NCBI RefSeq assembly: GCF_035989265.1
Contig: NZ_JAYKZX010000001.1
Location: 496,001-560,000 of the forward strand
DNA: 64,000 bases
Direction of reading: 5' to 3'
From: Sphingobium sp. HWE2-09
GTDB taxonomy: Bacteria > Pseudomonadota > Alphaproteobacteria > Sphingomonadales > Sphingomonadaceae
This document shows positions 45,239 to 53,751 of the stretch, in pieces. Below the pieces are notes generated by a model. The model had not been told where the DNA came from. It worked only from the letters and a program-made list of their open reading frames with translations, and did no database searches. Made by a program: the position numbers and the translations under genes. Position 1 is the first letter of the stretch. The number at the start of each line of letters is the position of its first letter.

Positions 45239-45874
45239 ATGTTCGGCAGATCATCCGCCCGAGAGCGCAGCGACCCCTTGCTGGACAAGCCGGCGAGCTT
45301 CGGCATCCATCGTTATCTTCAGGGTTCCTCGAATCTTTTCGAAGAGAACCGCCTCCTCAAATTCTCGATTGCAGGCCTGTTCGGCATCACCGCGGTCTTG
45401 GGGATCGCCCTCTACACGACGAGCCAGAACCAGCGGACGATCGTCGTGCCGTTCGGTGCTGGCGGCGATCTTTATGTAACGGGCGGCAAGCCCTCGCCCG
45501 CCTATCTGCGCACCATGACGCGCAATATCGTAGCGCTCTCGGGCACCTATTCCGCGCTCTCGGCCGACCGGCAGTTCCAGGAGCTGCTCAGCATCGTCCA
45601 TCCGACCGCCTATAACGGCATCCGCGATAGCCTGAACGCAATTCTCGACGAGCTCGCCAACAATCCGACGCTCTCGATTGCGACCTATATCCGGCCCGAC
45701 CAGCCCGTCACCTGGACCGATCGTCAAATTCAGGTGCCGGTCGAGAAGGTCCGCGTCATCGGCGGCGTCATCCGCAAGTTCCGCGGCAATCTGCGCATCC
45801 GATACACGATCGATGCCGGACGCTTCTGGCTCCTGTCTCTAGCCGAGGAAAATTTCGATGCCGAACTTCGGTAA
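45239..45874 (+). CDS. traE: Type IV secretion protein TraE
   Basis: A 211-residue VirB5/TraE-type protein with a short cytoplasmic N-terminus, one membrane anchor (about 41-61: FSIAGLFGITAVLGIALYT), and a periplasmic domain containing PSPAYLRTMTRNIVALSGTYS and the C-terminal VIGGVIRKFRGNLRIRYTIDAGRFWLLSL. Needed for pilus assembly. Start at ATG 45239 with AAGG upstream; the GTG/ATG codons before it overlap traL's end. It overlaps traK by 17 bases. Confidence 0.87.
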   Translation: MFGRSSARERSDPLLDKPASFGIHRYLQGSSNLFEENRLLKFSIAGLFGITAVLGIALYTTSQNQRTIVVPFGAGGDLYVTGGKPSPAYLRTMTRNIVALSGTYSALSADRQFQELLSIVHPTAYNGIRDSLNAILDELANNPTLSIATYIRPDQPVTWTDRQIQVPVEKVRVIGGVIRKFRGNLRIRYTIDAGRFWLLSLAEENFDAELR

Positions 45875-46625
45875 ACGCCTTTGCGCGCCCGCGGCGCTCA
45901 TTGCCGCCTGTCTTCCGGTTCCGACATTCGCGCAGGCCATCATGGCCCTGCCCGACCAAACGAGTAGCATCCGTCTCTCCAACCGGGACATCAACCATCT
46001 CGTCTGCCAGGGCGGCGAGATCGAGGACGTCAAATTCTCGGCCGAGAAGGCGATTGCGGTCGAGAAGGCTGGCGCAGACGCCTGGGTCAAGTTCCTTGTC
46101 AGGGAAAGCGACGACGCGGGCCAGATGACCCGCAGCTTCGTTACCACGCCTTCGGAATTTTTCGTGACCTGCAACGGCGCGATCTATCCGCTCTATGCCG
46201 AGCCCTCCGACATTCCTGCCCAAACCGTGACGCTTTCGCCGGGTGCCCGCCAGCAGGCCCGCGCCAATGGCGAATTGCTGGGGCCGCTGGTCGAGGAAGA
46301 GCGCGCAGTGTCCATAACCCTCTCGATGCTGCAGGATCGGGTGCCGGCGAGCTTTACCGAGATGGCTGTCTCGCCACGGCCCATCGTTTTCATCGCCGCG
46401 CCCGCGCTGCGCGTTGTTGAGCGCCGACGCATTGCGATCGAGGGCACGGGGCTTTCGGCTTCCGAATATTGGATCGAGGCAAGCGCCGACACCGAGATCG
46501 ACGAGCGGCTGTTCCTCGACACCGCCATGGGCGCGCGAATCTTCAGCGTTACTCTTGATCGCCTGTCGCTGCGCGCTGGCGAGAGCGCCCGCCTTATCCT
46601 ACTGCGCCGGGGAGACGCGCTATGA
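45858..46625 (+). CDS. traK: Type IV secretion outer-membrane complex protein TraK
   Basis: A 255-residue secretin-like protein with a signal peptide (residues 1-25, ...PVPTFAQA). SIRLSNRDINHLVCQGGEIEDVKFS matches the TraK N-terminal pattern. VirB9-like; with TraV and TraB it forms the envelope-spanning core complex. ATG lies behind GAGGAAA, and its TGA overlaps the traB ATG (ATGA). Length and order fit F. Confidence 0.87.
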   Translation: MPNFGKRLCAPAALIAACLPVPTFAQAIMALPDQTSSIRLSNRDINHLVCQGGEIEDVKFSAEKAIAVEKAGADAWVKFLVRESDDAGQMTRSFVTTPSEFFVTCNGAIYPLYAEPSDIPAQTVTLSPGARQQARANGELLGPLVEEERAVSITLSMLQDRVPASFTEMAVSPRPIVFIAAPALRVVERRRIAIEGTGLSASEYWIEASADTEIDERLFLDTAMGARIFSVTLDRLSLRAGESARLILLRRGDAL

Positions 46626-48013
46626 GCGGCGGCGACAATCAAGGCTCCGGTGACGAGGGCGCGAATAACAGGGGAACCAGCGGCGGCAATCCTGCCCAGC
46701 GCCCCGACGCACCGCGCAAACATGCCGGGATGCAGGGCTATTCCCGCCCGCCCAAGAAAGGCGACGCCGCAGAGAATGACGACGCGCAAAGCGTGCCACT
46801 GCGCGGCCCCGCACTCCTTGACCTGAAAACCCGGTGGGCGGCCCTTAGCGCCCGCCAGCAGCTGCGCGCCCGCCAGGCCGGCGTCGGGGTCGTCATCGCG
46901 ATGTTTGGCTACGGCCTTTATACCGCCTCGAGCGGGTCAAAGGATGAGGCGCCGGCGGCACCGGCGGCATCGCGCCTCGACATGGGTGCCGGCCTGCGCG
47001 GCGACAGCCTCGAGACCAAGGTGCGCGGAGATCTGAAGAAGATTCTCGACGGCCAGGCGCTGCTGGGCGACCGGGTGACCGCGATCGAGGAAGGCAAGAT
47101 CGCTCCAGGTGCGCGATCCTCGACGGACGCCGCAGACGGCGACCTCCCCAGCGCCATGCCCGGCGACATCCCGGCCTTCCCACCTAGCCCCAGCGCGCAT
47201 GAACTCAACAGCGCTGACGGCAGCCTGCCACCGCCGCCCGTGCCGTCTGCCCTTCCCGCGCCGCCCGCTCCGCCGGTGGAACGCCAGGTCGGCTCGATCG
47301 GGACCGCCACCGCCGCGCTCACCGCCGACGCGGGCGACAAAGGAGCGAATGGCGTTAAAAAAAAGACCCGGACGATCTATTTGCCGCCTGGTTTCATGAA
47401 GGCCCGGCTGCTGACCGGGATCGACGCGCTGGCGAGCCGGGACGCGACCTCGAACCCGGAACCGCTGATCGCCCGCGTCCAGGCGCCCGCCGTGCTGCCC
47501 AATGACGTCAAGGCGAACCTTTCGGGCTGCTTCGTCATCGGCAACGCGACCGGCAGCCTTGCCAAGGAACGGGTCGAGGTACAGCTCGTCTCCCTCTCCT
47601 GCGTCGACTTCGACGAACGCTCGGTCGTCGACCAGCCGATCAAGGGCTTCTTCGTCGATACCGACGGGAAGAAGGGGCTGTCGGGCCGCGTCGTCACCCG
47701 CGCCGGCGCCGCGCTCGCCCGCAGCTTCATTGCCGGCACGATCTCAGGCATGAGCCAGAGCGTCGAGAACACCTTTGGCGACACTTCGGTCTCCGCGCTC
47801 GGCACCGTCCGGTCGCTCGATGCGGGCGACGCGGCCAAATCCGGCATCGCCGGCGGCCTTTCCAAATCCTCCGATAAGCTCACCGACTTCTATCTCGATC
47901 TCGCCCGCCAGGCCGGTCCCATCGTCGAGGTGGGCGCGGCCAAGGATGTGGTGGTGGTGATCCAGGAGGGCGTTGCCCTCGAAATCAAGCCGACAGCGGG
48001 AAGCAAATTCTGA
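46622..48013 (+). CDS. traB: Type IV secretion scaffold protein TraB
   Basis: A 463-residue VirB10-like protein. It has a cytoplasmic Gly/Asn/Pro-rich N-terminus, one TM helix (about 85-105, VGVVIAMFGYGLYTASSG), a predicted coiled-coil stretch (LETKVRGDLKKILDGQALLGDRV) and a Pro-rich periplasmic segment (PPPPVPSALPAPPAPP). The C-terminal beta-barrel domain runs from YLPPGFMKARLLTGIDAL to VVVIQEGVALEIKP. It links inner and outer membrane parts of the core complex. Coupled to traK by ATGA and to traV by a close junction. Confidence 0.9.
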   Translation: MSGGDNQGSGDEGANNRGTSGGNPAQRPDAPRKHAGMQGYSRPPKKGDAAENDDAQSVPLRGPALLDLKTRWAALSARQQLRARQAGVGVVIAMFGYGLYTASSGSKDEAPAAPAASRLDMGAGLRGDSLETKVRGDLKKILDGQALLGDRVTAIEEGKIAPGARSSTDAADGDLPSAMPGDIPAFPPSPSAHELNSADGSLPPPPVPSALPAPPAPPVERQVGSIGTATAALTADAGDKGANGVKKKTRTIYLPPGFMKARLLTGIDALASRDATSNPEPLIARVQAPAVLPNDVKANLSGCFVIGNATGSLAKERVEVQLVSLSCVDFDERSVVDQPIKGFFVDTDGKKGLSGRVVTRAGAALARSFIAGTISGMSQSVENTFGDTSVSALGTVRSLDAGDAAKSGIAGGLSKSSDKLTDFYLDLARQAGPIVEVGAAKDVVVVIQEGVALEIKPTAGSKF

Positions 48014-48045
48014 TGCGCCCCCGCCTAACCCAAGGAGACACGCCC

Positions 48046-48678
48046 ATGCCGCTCCTCTCGTTCACGACAGCTTCGTATGTGCGCCGCGCAGGCGCCCCGC
48101 TGCTGATGCTCGCCTCCCTGCCAGCCTGCACCGCGGTCGGGTCGGTGATGTCGCCCTATCCTGAAAAGTTCAGCTGCAAGAATAGCAACCATGGCCAGTG
48201 CATCCACCCCGAGCGCGCCTATGAGGATGCAGTCGCCAGCGCCGTCTCGCGCTCTGATCCCAGGGTCACGAACGACAGCAAGATGCTGAAGGGCAGCGCC
48301 GCCGCAGCGCCCGCAACGGCGGGACGCGCCAGGAGCAAGGCTGCCACGCCTTATCTGGGCTATCGCGACAGCGTCTATCGCGAGCTTCAGGGGCTGGTCG
48401 AAGCGCCGGTGACACCGATGCTGCGGCCCGGCCGCACGATCCGCACGCTCATCCTTCCCTATGCCGACCGGGAACGGCCCGACCGGCTCTACATGCCGCG
48501 CTATGTCTATTCGATCCTCGACAAACCCCAATGGGCGGTCGGCGATTATCTGGTGAGCCCCGTCAATCCAGCGGCCCGCGTGCCGGTTCTGGAACAGGTA
48601 AAGGCCAAGCCCGCGTCGACGGAGACGAGCGAACTTCCCGCGCCGCCTCAGGAACAGCCGCGGGAGGAGGGCCAATGA
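48046..48678 (+). CDS. traV: Type IV secretion lipoprotein TraV
   Basis: A 210-residue lipoprotein. The signal peptide ends in the lipobox LPAC (Cys about residue 28), so it is anchored to the outer membrane. SPYPEKFSCKNSNHGQCIHPERAYEDAV is the Cys-containing TraV signature. VirB7-like; it stabilises TraK and TraB. Start chosen at 48046 behind AAGGAGACA; an ATG at 48013 overlapping the traB stop is the alternative. Its stop overlaps traC by ATGA. Confidence 0.87.
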   Translation: MPLLSFTTASYVRRAGAPLLMLASLPACTAVGSVMSPYPEKFSCKNSNHGQCIHPERAYEDAVASAVSRSDPRVTNDSKMLKGSAAAAPATAGRARSKAATPYLGYRDSVYRELQGLVEAPVTPMLRPGRTIRTLILPYADRERPDRLYMPRYVYSILDKPQWAVGDYLVSPVNPAARVPVLEQVKAKPASTETSELPAPPQEQPREEGQ

Positions 48679-51194
48679 GGGCGCCCGGCACCCGCCATGG
48701 TGGCGGCATGACCTTCGAGCGGCTGCGCCAGAGCGTCTCGCGCGATGCCTATTCGGATTTTCTGCCGATGGTCGCCTGGGTCGAGGGGGAGGACGCCTTC
48801 CTCTGCATCGACGATGGCTGGGGCCAGGCTTGGGAACTCATCCCCTCGGCCTATCTTTTCGCCCATGTCCATCAGGCGTTGCTGGGCCTCCTCAATATCC
48901 ACTTCGCACCGGGCACCGTCGTCCAGCTCCACTGCTTTGCCGACCCGCTGATCGACGACGCGCTCGACGCTTTCCTCGATTTGAAATCCCGGCCCGATCC
49001 GCTGATCCAGGCTTCGGCGCGCCGGACCCGCGACTATCTGCGCGAAGGAACGCAGGGTCTCGATGCACTACACGGCATTCCGCTGCGCAATTTCCGGCTG
49101 CTGCTTTCGATCAAGACGCGCAAACCGCTTGGGGCGGACCTGCGGCGTCAGATCGAAGAGCAACTATCTAAGCTCGGTATCACCCGCCTCGCGCCCGAGG
49201 CGCTGGTCACCTTCTATCGCCGCATCTTCAACGGCGTGTTCTCGGCGGCTCCGGGGGTTTTCGCCCGAGGCAGCGACGACATGCCCGCGCGCCCGGTGCG
49301 CAAGCAGTTGATCGATGCCGGCCCGGATCTCGTCTTCGATGGACCCGAACTCTTCCTCGGCGATCAGGTTGCGCGATGCCTGACCCCCAAGTCCCCAGCC
49401 CGGCGCGTCACCGCCGAGCGCTGCAATCGGCTGCTGGGCGGCATGCGCGGCGCATCCGAGGATAGCGACCAGATTGGCGGCCCCTTCCTCTATACCCTCA
49501 ACATCCTCTTCGATCATTCGAGCTTCGAGATCCACAAGCGCGCGCAGATCCTCTCCGCGCAAAAGGCAGCCGGCAGCTTTGCCGTCGAGGTAGGCAAGCA
49601 GATCGAGGAGATAGGCTGGGTCCTCGATGAGGCGGGCAACAGCCGCTTCGTCTCGGTGATCCCGGTCATCTGGGTCTTTGGCCACGACAGCGCGCAGGCC
49701 CGCGAGATGGCGGCGCGCGCCAAGCGCCTCTGGGAAAGCGAGCCTCTGCCCTGGATGATGCAGGAGGAGAGCTATCTCAATCCCGTCCTGCTGCCGATGG
49801 CGCTCCCCTTCGGCTTCTATCCCGATCGCCGCACGGTGCGGATGCTGGAGCGTGACCTCCCCATGCCCGCCAAGGCGGCGGCGCTGCTCGCGCCCGTGCA
49901 AACCGACTTTCGCGGCGGCGGCCGTCCGGCCCTCCTCTATGCCGGGCGCAAGGGCCAACTCATCACGCTCGATCTGTTCGATCCGCGCATCAACAATTAT
50001 AATTTCATCGTCTCGGCTGAGAGCGGCGCGGGCAAGAGCTTCCTCCTCAACAACCTCTGCCAGCAATATTACGCCCAAGGCGCGCTCATCCGCATCATCG
50101 ATATAGGCGGGAGCTACGCCAAGCTCTGCACGCTTTGCTCAGGCCGATACATCGATATCGGCGAGGAGCATCTCGTCCTCAACCCTTTCGACATGGGTTT
50201 CGCGCTCGACGGTGACGATCGCCAGTCGGCCATCTCCATGGCGGTCGCGATCGTCGCGGAAATGGCCAATGCCGCGACCCGCAAGGGCGTCAGCACCTCG
50301 GAATGGAATCTGCTCAAATCCGCGGTGCAATGGACGATCGACAGCGGACGGGCCGAGGCCGGGATTGATGCGGTCCGGGACTGGCTCGGCGCCTATCCCA
50401 CTTATGCCACAAGCGACCTCGACAAAGTCGACCATCTCATCCCCGCCGCCCGCGAACTCGCCTTCAACCTCCGCGATTTCGCCAGTTCGGGCGCCTATGG
50501 CCATTATTTCAACGGTCCCTCGACCTTTGACATTTCCGCCGATGAATTTGTCGTGCTCGAACTTGAGCGCCTCAAAGCCATGCCCGATCTCTTCAATGTG
50601 ATCGTGATGGTGGTGGTGAACGCGGTCACGCAGGAACTCTATCTGTCCGCACGCGATCGGCCCCGCTTTGTCCTGTGCGATGAGGCCGCCCAGTTCATGA
50701 CCCGGACCGACGGGCAGGATCTTTCCCGCCTCGCCGAGGTGTTCGGCCAGGGCTACCGGCGTGCGCGCAAATATCAGGGGAGCTTCGGCGTCGTCCTCCA
50801 ATCGATGAACGATCTGCTGCTGTTCGGCGGGACCGGACAGGTGATCCTCGAAAATGCCGCCACCCGTTTCCTGCTTCAAGGGTCAACCTATGACCGGGCG
50901 GTCGAGAACAAGATCCTCGACTATTCGGGCTTCGTTCTCGATCTGTTGAAGTCGGTCCGCAACAATAAGCCCAACTATTCGGAAGTCTTCATCGACTCGC
51001 CGCTGGGTCTGGGCATCGCCCGGCTCGTCGTCGATCCCTTCTCCTACTGGATCAACACCAGCGCGCCGCAGGAGGTCGCCGCCTTCGAGGCGCGGCTGCG
51101 CAGGGGTATGTCGCCCCTCGAAGCGGTCTGCGATCTGGCCGGCGTCGATCCGACCGAAATCCTGGGGCCCAGCTCTAGCGGGGAGCAGCTCTGA
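48675..51194 (+). CDS. traC: Type IV secretion ATPase TraC
   Basis: An 839-residue VirB4-type ATPase, normal for F-like systems. Walker A is SAESGAGKSFLLNNL (about 445-460) and Walker B is RFVLCDEAAQF (about 660-670). The N-terminal TraC domain begins FLPMVAWVEGEDAFLCIDDGWGQAWEL. It powers pilus biogenesis at the cytoplasmic side of the inner membrane. Start at 48675 by the ATGA overlap with traV. The last codon overlaps the next small gene (TGATG). Confidence 0.94.
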   Translation: MRAPGTRHGGGMTFERLRQSVSRDAYSDFLPMVAWVEGEDAFLCIDDGWGQAWELIPSAYLFAHVHQALLGLLNIHFAPGTVVQLHCFADPLIDDALDAFLDLKSRPDPLIQASARRTRDYLREGTQGLDALHGIPLRNFRLLLSIKTRKPLGADLRRQIEEQLSKLGITRLAPEALVTFYRRIFNGVFSAAPGVFARGSDDMPARPVRKQLIDAGPDLVFDGPELFLGDQVARCLTPKSPARRVTAERCNRLLGGMRGASEDSDQIGGPFLYTLNILFDHSSFEIHKRAQILSAQKAAGSFAVEVGKQIEEIGWVLDEAGNSRFVSVIPVIWVFGHDSAQAREMAARAKRLWESEPLPWMMQEESYLNPVLLPMALPFGFYPDRRTVRMLERDLPMPAKAAALLAPVQTDFRGGGRPALLYAGRKGQLITLDLFDPRINNYNFIVSAESGAGKSFLLNNLCQQYYAQGALIRIIDIGGSYAKLCTLCSGRYIDIGEEHLVLNPFDMGFALDGDDRQSAISMAVAIVAEMANAATRKGVSTSEWNLLKSAVQWTIDSGRAEAGIDAVRDWLGAYPTYATSDLDKVDHLIPAARELAFNLRDFASSGAYGHYFNGPSTFDISADEFVVLELERLKAMPDLFNVIVMVVVNAVTQELYLSARDRPRFVLCDEAAQFMTRTDGQDLSRLAEVFGQGYRRARKYQGSFGVVLQSMNDLLLFGGTGQVILENAATRFLLQGSTYDRAVENKILDYSGFVLDLLKSVRNNKPNYSEVFIDSPLGLGIARLVVDPFSYWINTSAPQEVAAFEARLRRGMSPLEAVCDLAGVDPTEILGPSSSGEQL

Positions 51195-51520
51195 TGCGCA
51201 CGCCTCCCGATAAGAACCAGCCCCGCTTCGAGTTCGAGCCTGACCCGAAACTGGAAGCCCTCATCGAAGCGCGGGCTGCAGCCAAAGCCGAGGCACAGGC
51301 GTTCCAATGGCGCTTCCGGCTTGTGACGATTGAGACGATGATGCTTGGCTTCCTCGTCGGAGCCGCCGGCATCGCGCTTCAGAAGCCCCCGTTCCTGATC
51401 CTGCGCGCAGCGGTGATGGTGGCCGCAGGCTGCTTTGCGAGCGGCATATTGCTCATTGGCATGACCGGCGCCGCGGACAGGTCGGCCAAATGGCTGCGCG
51501 GTTGGTGGAACCGGCAATGA
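51194..51520 (+). CDS. Small membrane protein between traC and traW (1)
   Basis: A 108-residue protein with a charged, Ala/Glu-rich cytoplasmic N-terminus (possible short coiled coil, LEALIEARAAAKAEAQAF) and two hydrophobic helices (about 50-65 and 72-92). It occupies the trbI position of F but is not clearly TrbI. Coupled to traC by TGATG and to the next gene by ATGA. Function unknown; probably an inner-membrane accessory factor of the pilus machine. Confidence 0.7.
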   Translation: MRTPPDKNQPRFEFEPDPKLEALIEARAAAKAEAQAFQWRFRLVTIETMMLGFLVGAAGIALQKPPFLILRAAVMVAAGCFASGILLIGMTGAADRSAKWLRGWWNRQ

Positions 51521-51753
51521 AGGGCATCCTCAGCGACGCCCCGGCAGTCGGGCCGATCCGCCTTTTGGTGGGCACGCAGCTGATGCTGCTCGTCCTCACC
51601 ATATTGGTGCTCGAAACACCCGGCGCCCTGCCGCTGCGCCTGCAGGGCCTGCTGCTTGCTGGCTGGGTGCTCGGCGCCTCAGCGCTCATCTGCTCGGTTC
51701 GCGGCGAAAGTCCTGAGGACAGGCCATGGTGGAGACGGCGTCATGACCGCTGA
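51517..51753 (+). CDS. Small membrane protein between traC and traW (2)
   Basis: A 78-residue protein with two hydrophobic segments (about 15-35: LLVGTQLMLLVLTILVLE; about 43-63: LQGLLLAGWVLGASALICS) and a basic C-terminus (RPWWRRRHDR). No recognisable motif. The ATG overlaps the preceding stop (ATGA), and traW begins inside its last codons. Function unknown. With its neighbour it forms a conserved-looking pair of tiny inner-membrane proteins. Confidence 0.65.
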   Translation: MKGILSDAPAVGPIRLLVGTQLMLLVLTILVLETPGALPLRLQGLLLAGWVLGASALICSVRGESPEDRPWWRRRHDR

Positions 51754-52375
51754 GCCATGCTTCCCTGACCGCTCGCGTCACGTCCTCATCGGCGCGCTGA
51801 TGCTCGCCCTTGCCTGCGCGGAGACGGCAACGGCTGCAACCTCGACCATCGGTCGGACCTGGCCGATTGCCGAGCCCGACGCCATGGCTGAGATCGAGGC
51901 CCGCGCCGCCAAAGCACCCAGCTTCGCCTCACAGCTCGGTCCGCGGTCGACCTGGTCGGCGCTCCGCGCTGCAAATCTTGGGCAGGCCAAGGTAGACCGG
52001 GTCCGCAGTCTAGTACCCTTTTACACGATAGAGGACGAAATCCGCCTGCCCGATGGTCGGCTGCTCTATCCCAAGGGCTTTACCTTCAACCCGCTCGACT
52101 ATGTGTCGCTGCCCCAGCGCCTCGTCATCGTCCATCCCCGCGATCTTGGCTGGGCATTGAAGCAGGCGCGGTTCACCGATTTCATCCTGCTGACAGCGGG
52201 CGATGCGCTGGACCTTTCCGAGCGCAGCGGACGGCCGCTCTTCATTCTGGAGGAACGGGTCAAGGAACGGCTCGGTCTCACGGTCGCGCCGGTGATCGTC
52301 GCCCAGCAGGGCAAGAAGCTCGTCCTCACCGAATATGCGCCGATCCGCGCCGCGGGCGGGAGCGCGCGGCCATGA
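51743..52375 (+). CDS. traW: Type IV secretion protein TraW
   Basis: A 210-residue periplasmic protein with a signal peptide (about 1-34, ...ACAETATAA). The TraW pattern is present: TIGRTWPIAEPDAMAEIEAR, PDGRLLYPKGFTFNPLDYV, and the C-terminal LFILEERVKERLGLTVAPVIVAQQGKKLVLTEY. Works with TraU and TrbC in pilus assembly. Start chosen at ATG 51743 behind GGTGGAGA. It overlaps the preceding gene by 11 bases and traU by ATGA. Confidence 0.88.
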   Translation: MTAEPCFPDRSRHVLIGALMLALACAETATAATSTIGRTWPIAEPDAMAEIEARAAKAPSFASQLGPRSTWSALRAANLGQAKVDRVRSLVPFYTIEDEIRLPDGRLLYPKGFTFNPLDYVSLPQRLVIVHPRDLGWALKQARFTDFILLTAGDALDLSERSGRPLFILEERVKERLGLTVAPVIVAQQGKKLVLTEYAPIRAAGGSARP

Positions 52376-53385
52376 AGCTGAGGCTCCTCGCTCGCATGGC
52401 GCCGCTCACACTGGCTCTCGCCGCCGGCGGCGCCTCTGCGCCAGTCCACGCCTCCAAATGCGAGGCCGGCACCATCTTTAATCCCATCACCAAGGTGCGC
52501 TGGAACTGCATCTTGCCGATCACCATTGGCGGCGTGCGGGTCGGCAGTTTCGACAAGCTCGATAAGGAACTGGATGCCCAGTCGGCCTCCAAGCCGCTGT
52601 GCGCCTGCCGCAAGGGCGCAACCTTCTGGTTCGGGGTGAAGGTGAGCTTCTGGTCGCCCAACCGGATGATCGACGTGGTCACCGAGCCGGGTTGCATGAT
52701 GGCGCTCGGGGCCGATCTCCTCCCCACCGGCGGCAGGCTTCAGGGCAGCCAGTCCTCCATGGCCGACGGCACCAACAGCCAGAAGCTGTTCGCGCAGATG
52801 CATTATTACATCTCGCCGGTCTGGAAGATGCTCGACATGTTCACCGACCTCCCTTGCATCGAGGATGACGGGTTCGACGTCGCCATGATCACCGAAGTAC
52901 TGCCGACCTGGCAGTCCGGGACATTGGGCGCGATCATTCAGCCCGAGGGCATTCTGTTTGGCAATCCCGCGGCCGGCCTCGCCTGCATGGCCGACAGCGC
53001 TGCGGCGGCGGCAGGAAAGGTCATCGACCCGCTCTTCTGGTGCATGGGAAGTTGGGGCGCCACTTATCCGGTCGCGGGCGACATCCATTTTGGCGACAGC
53101 GTCGAAGCTTGGGCAGGCCTTGCTGCCAGAGGCACGTTCATGATGGGGCGCCTGGGTGCGCTCACCATCAGTTCTGCCGATGGCTGCTCCTTCAAGGCCC
53201 AGCCGATCTGGACCAAGAGCCGCTACAAGCTCCAGATCATGGAGCCGGTCAAGGGCGGCAAATGCGTCAATATCGGTCGACCGGGCGCGCTCTGGTCCTC
53301 GGCCAAACATGCGCCGGGCAAGGATAATGCCCAGTTCATGTCGTTTGAAAAGGTGATCTGTTGCGCCGGGGTATCCACCCCATGA
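52372..53385 (+). CDS. traU: Type IV secretion protein TraU
   Basis: A 337-residue exported, Cys-rich protein with a signal peptide (1-27). The TraU pattern runs from CEAGTIFNPITKVRWNCILPITIGGVRVG through LCACRKGATFWFGVKVSFWSPNRMIDVVTEPGCM to AHYPV-like GATYPVAGDIHFGDSVEAW. It acts in DNA transfer and pilus assembly in the periplasm, and its many cysteines fit the DsbC and TraF helpers in the operon. ATGA-coupled to traW. The next gene starts only after an unusual 366-base gap. Confidence 0.9.
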   Translation: MKLRLLARMAPLTLALAAGGASAPVHASKCEAGTIFNPITKVRWNCILPITIGGVRVGSFDKLDKELDAQSASKPLCACRKGATFWFGVKVSFWSPNRMIDVVTEPGCMMALGADLLPTGGRLQGSQSSMADGTNSQKLFAQMHYYISPVWKMLDMFTDLPCIEDDGFDVAMITEVLPTWQSGTLGAIIQPEGILFGNPAAGLACMADSAAAAAGKVIDPLFWCMGSWGATYPVAGDIHFGDSVEAWAGLAARGTFMMGRLGALTISSADGCSFKAQPIWTKSRYKLQIMEPVKGGKCVNIGRPGALWSSAKHAPGKDNAQFMSFEKVICCAGVSTP

Positions 53386-53477
53386 GCCGATCCCTTCCCC
53401 CATCCCCCACAACGATCGCCTGCTTTCGATGGTCTGCCCGCCAAGGCCAGAACCGGCCGCTCGATCGCTGTGTGGGC

Positions 53478-53635
53478 GGAGCGGCGCTGGCGCCATCCGG
53501 CGCCGCTCCAACACCCCATTCTCCCCGTGCGGCTTTAGAAACGTATGGGGAGAAGGTCAGCACGGCCGGATGTACCCCCGGCGGGCAGGGATCCCCCCTC
53601 TGCCTGAATCCCTGCCCGCTTTGGCCGTGCTGACC
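53478..53635 (+). ncRNA. Highly structured intergenic element between traU and traN
   Basis: Three consecutive perfect hairpins, one with a nested stem. (A) GGAGCGGCGC (53478-53487) with GCGCCGCTCC (53500-53509). (B) TTCTCCCC (53519-53526) with GGGGAGAA (53547-53554). (C) GGTCAGCACGGCC (53555-53567) with GGCCGTGCTGACC (53623-53635). Inside C is (D) GCGGGCAGGGAT (53581-53592) with ATCCCTGCCCGC (53608-53619). Stem C starts on the base after stem B ends. No gene is recognisable in 53386-53751. It may be a cis-acting leader of traN, a small RNA or a small palindromic mobile element; strand is taken from the operon. Type is a hypothesis. Confidence 0.55.
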
Positions 53636-53751
53636 ATCATTGACGGCAAGGCTGCCTTTCAATGTCTCTCCGCGCCACCCGGCGTGGCCGGGCTTTGGCG
53701 CTTGTTCCGGCTTCGCGCTGCTGGCCGCCTGCGGACCTCGGAGGAAGAGGC

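Noticed and set aside
49164..50078. Long minus-strand open frame opposite traC
   Set aside because: No family similarity and no ribosome site; it mirrors the GC-rich codons of traC. The same applies to long antisense frames opposite traH (59735-61018) and the IS5-type transposase (9254-10363).
53555..53635. Rho-independent terminator after traU
   Set aside because: The long nested stems are not followed by a T-run, and the operon continues in the same direction with a good ribosome site.
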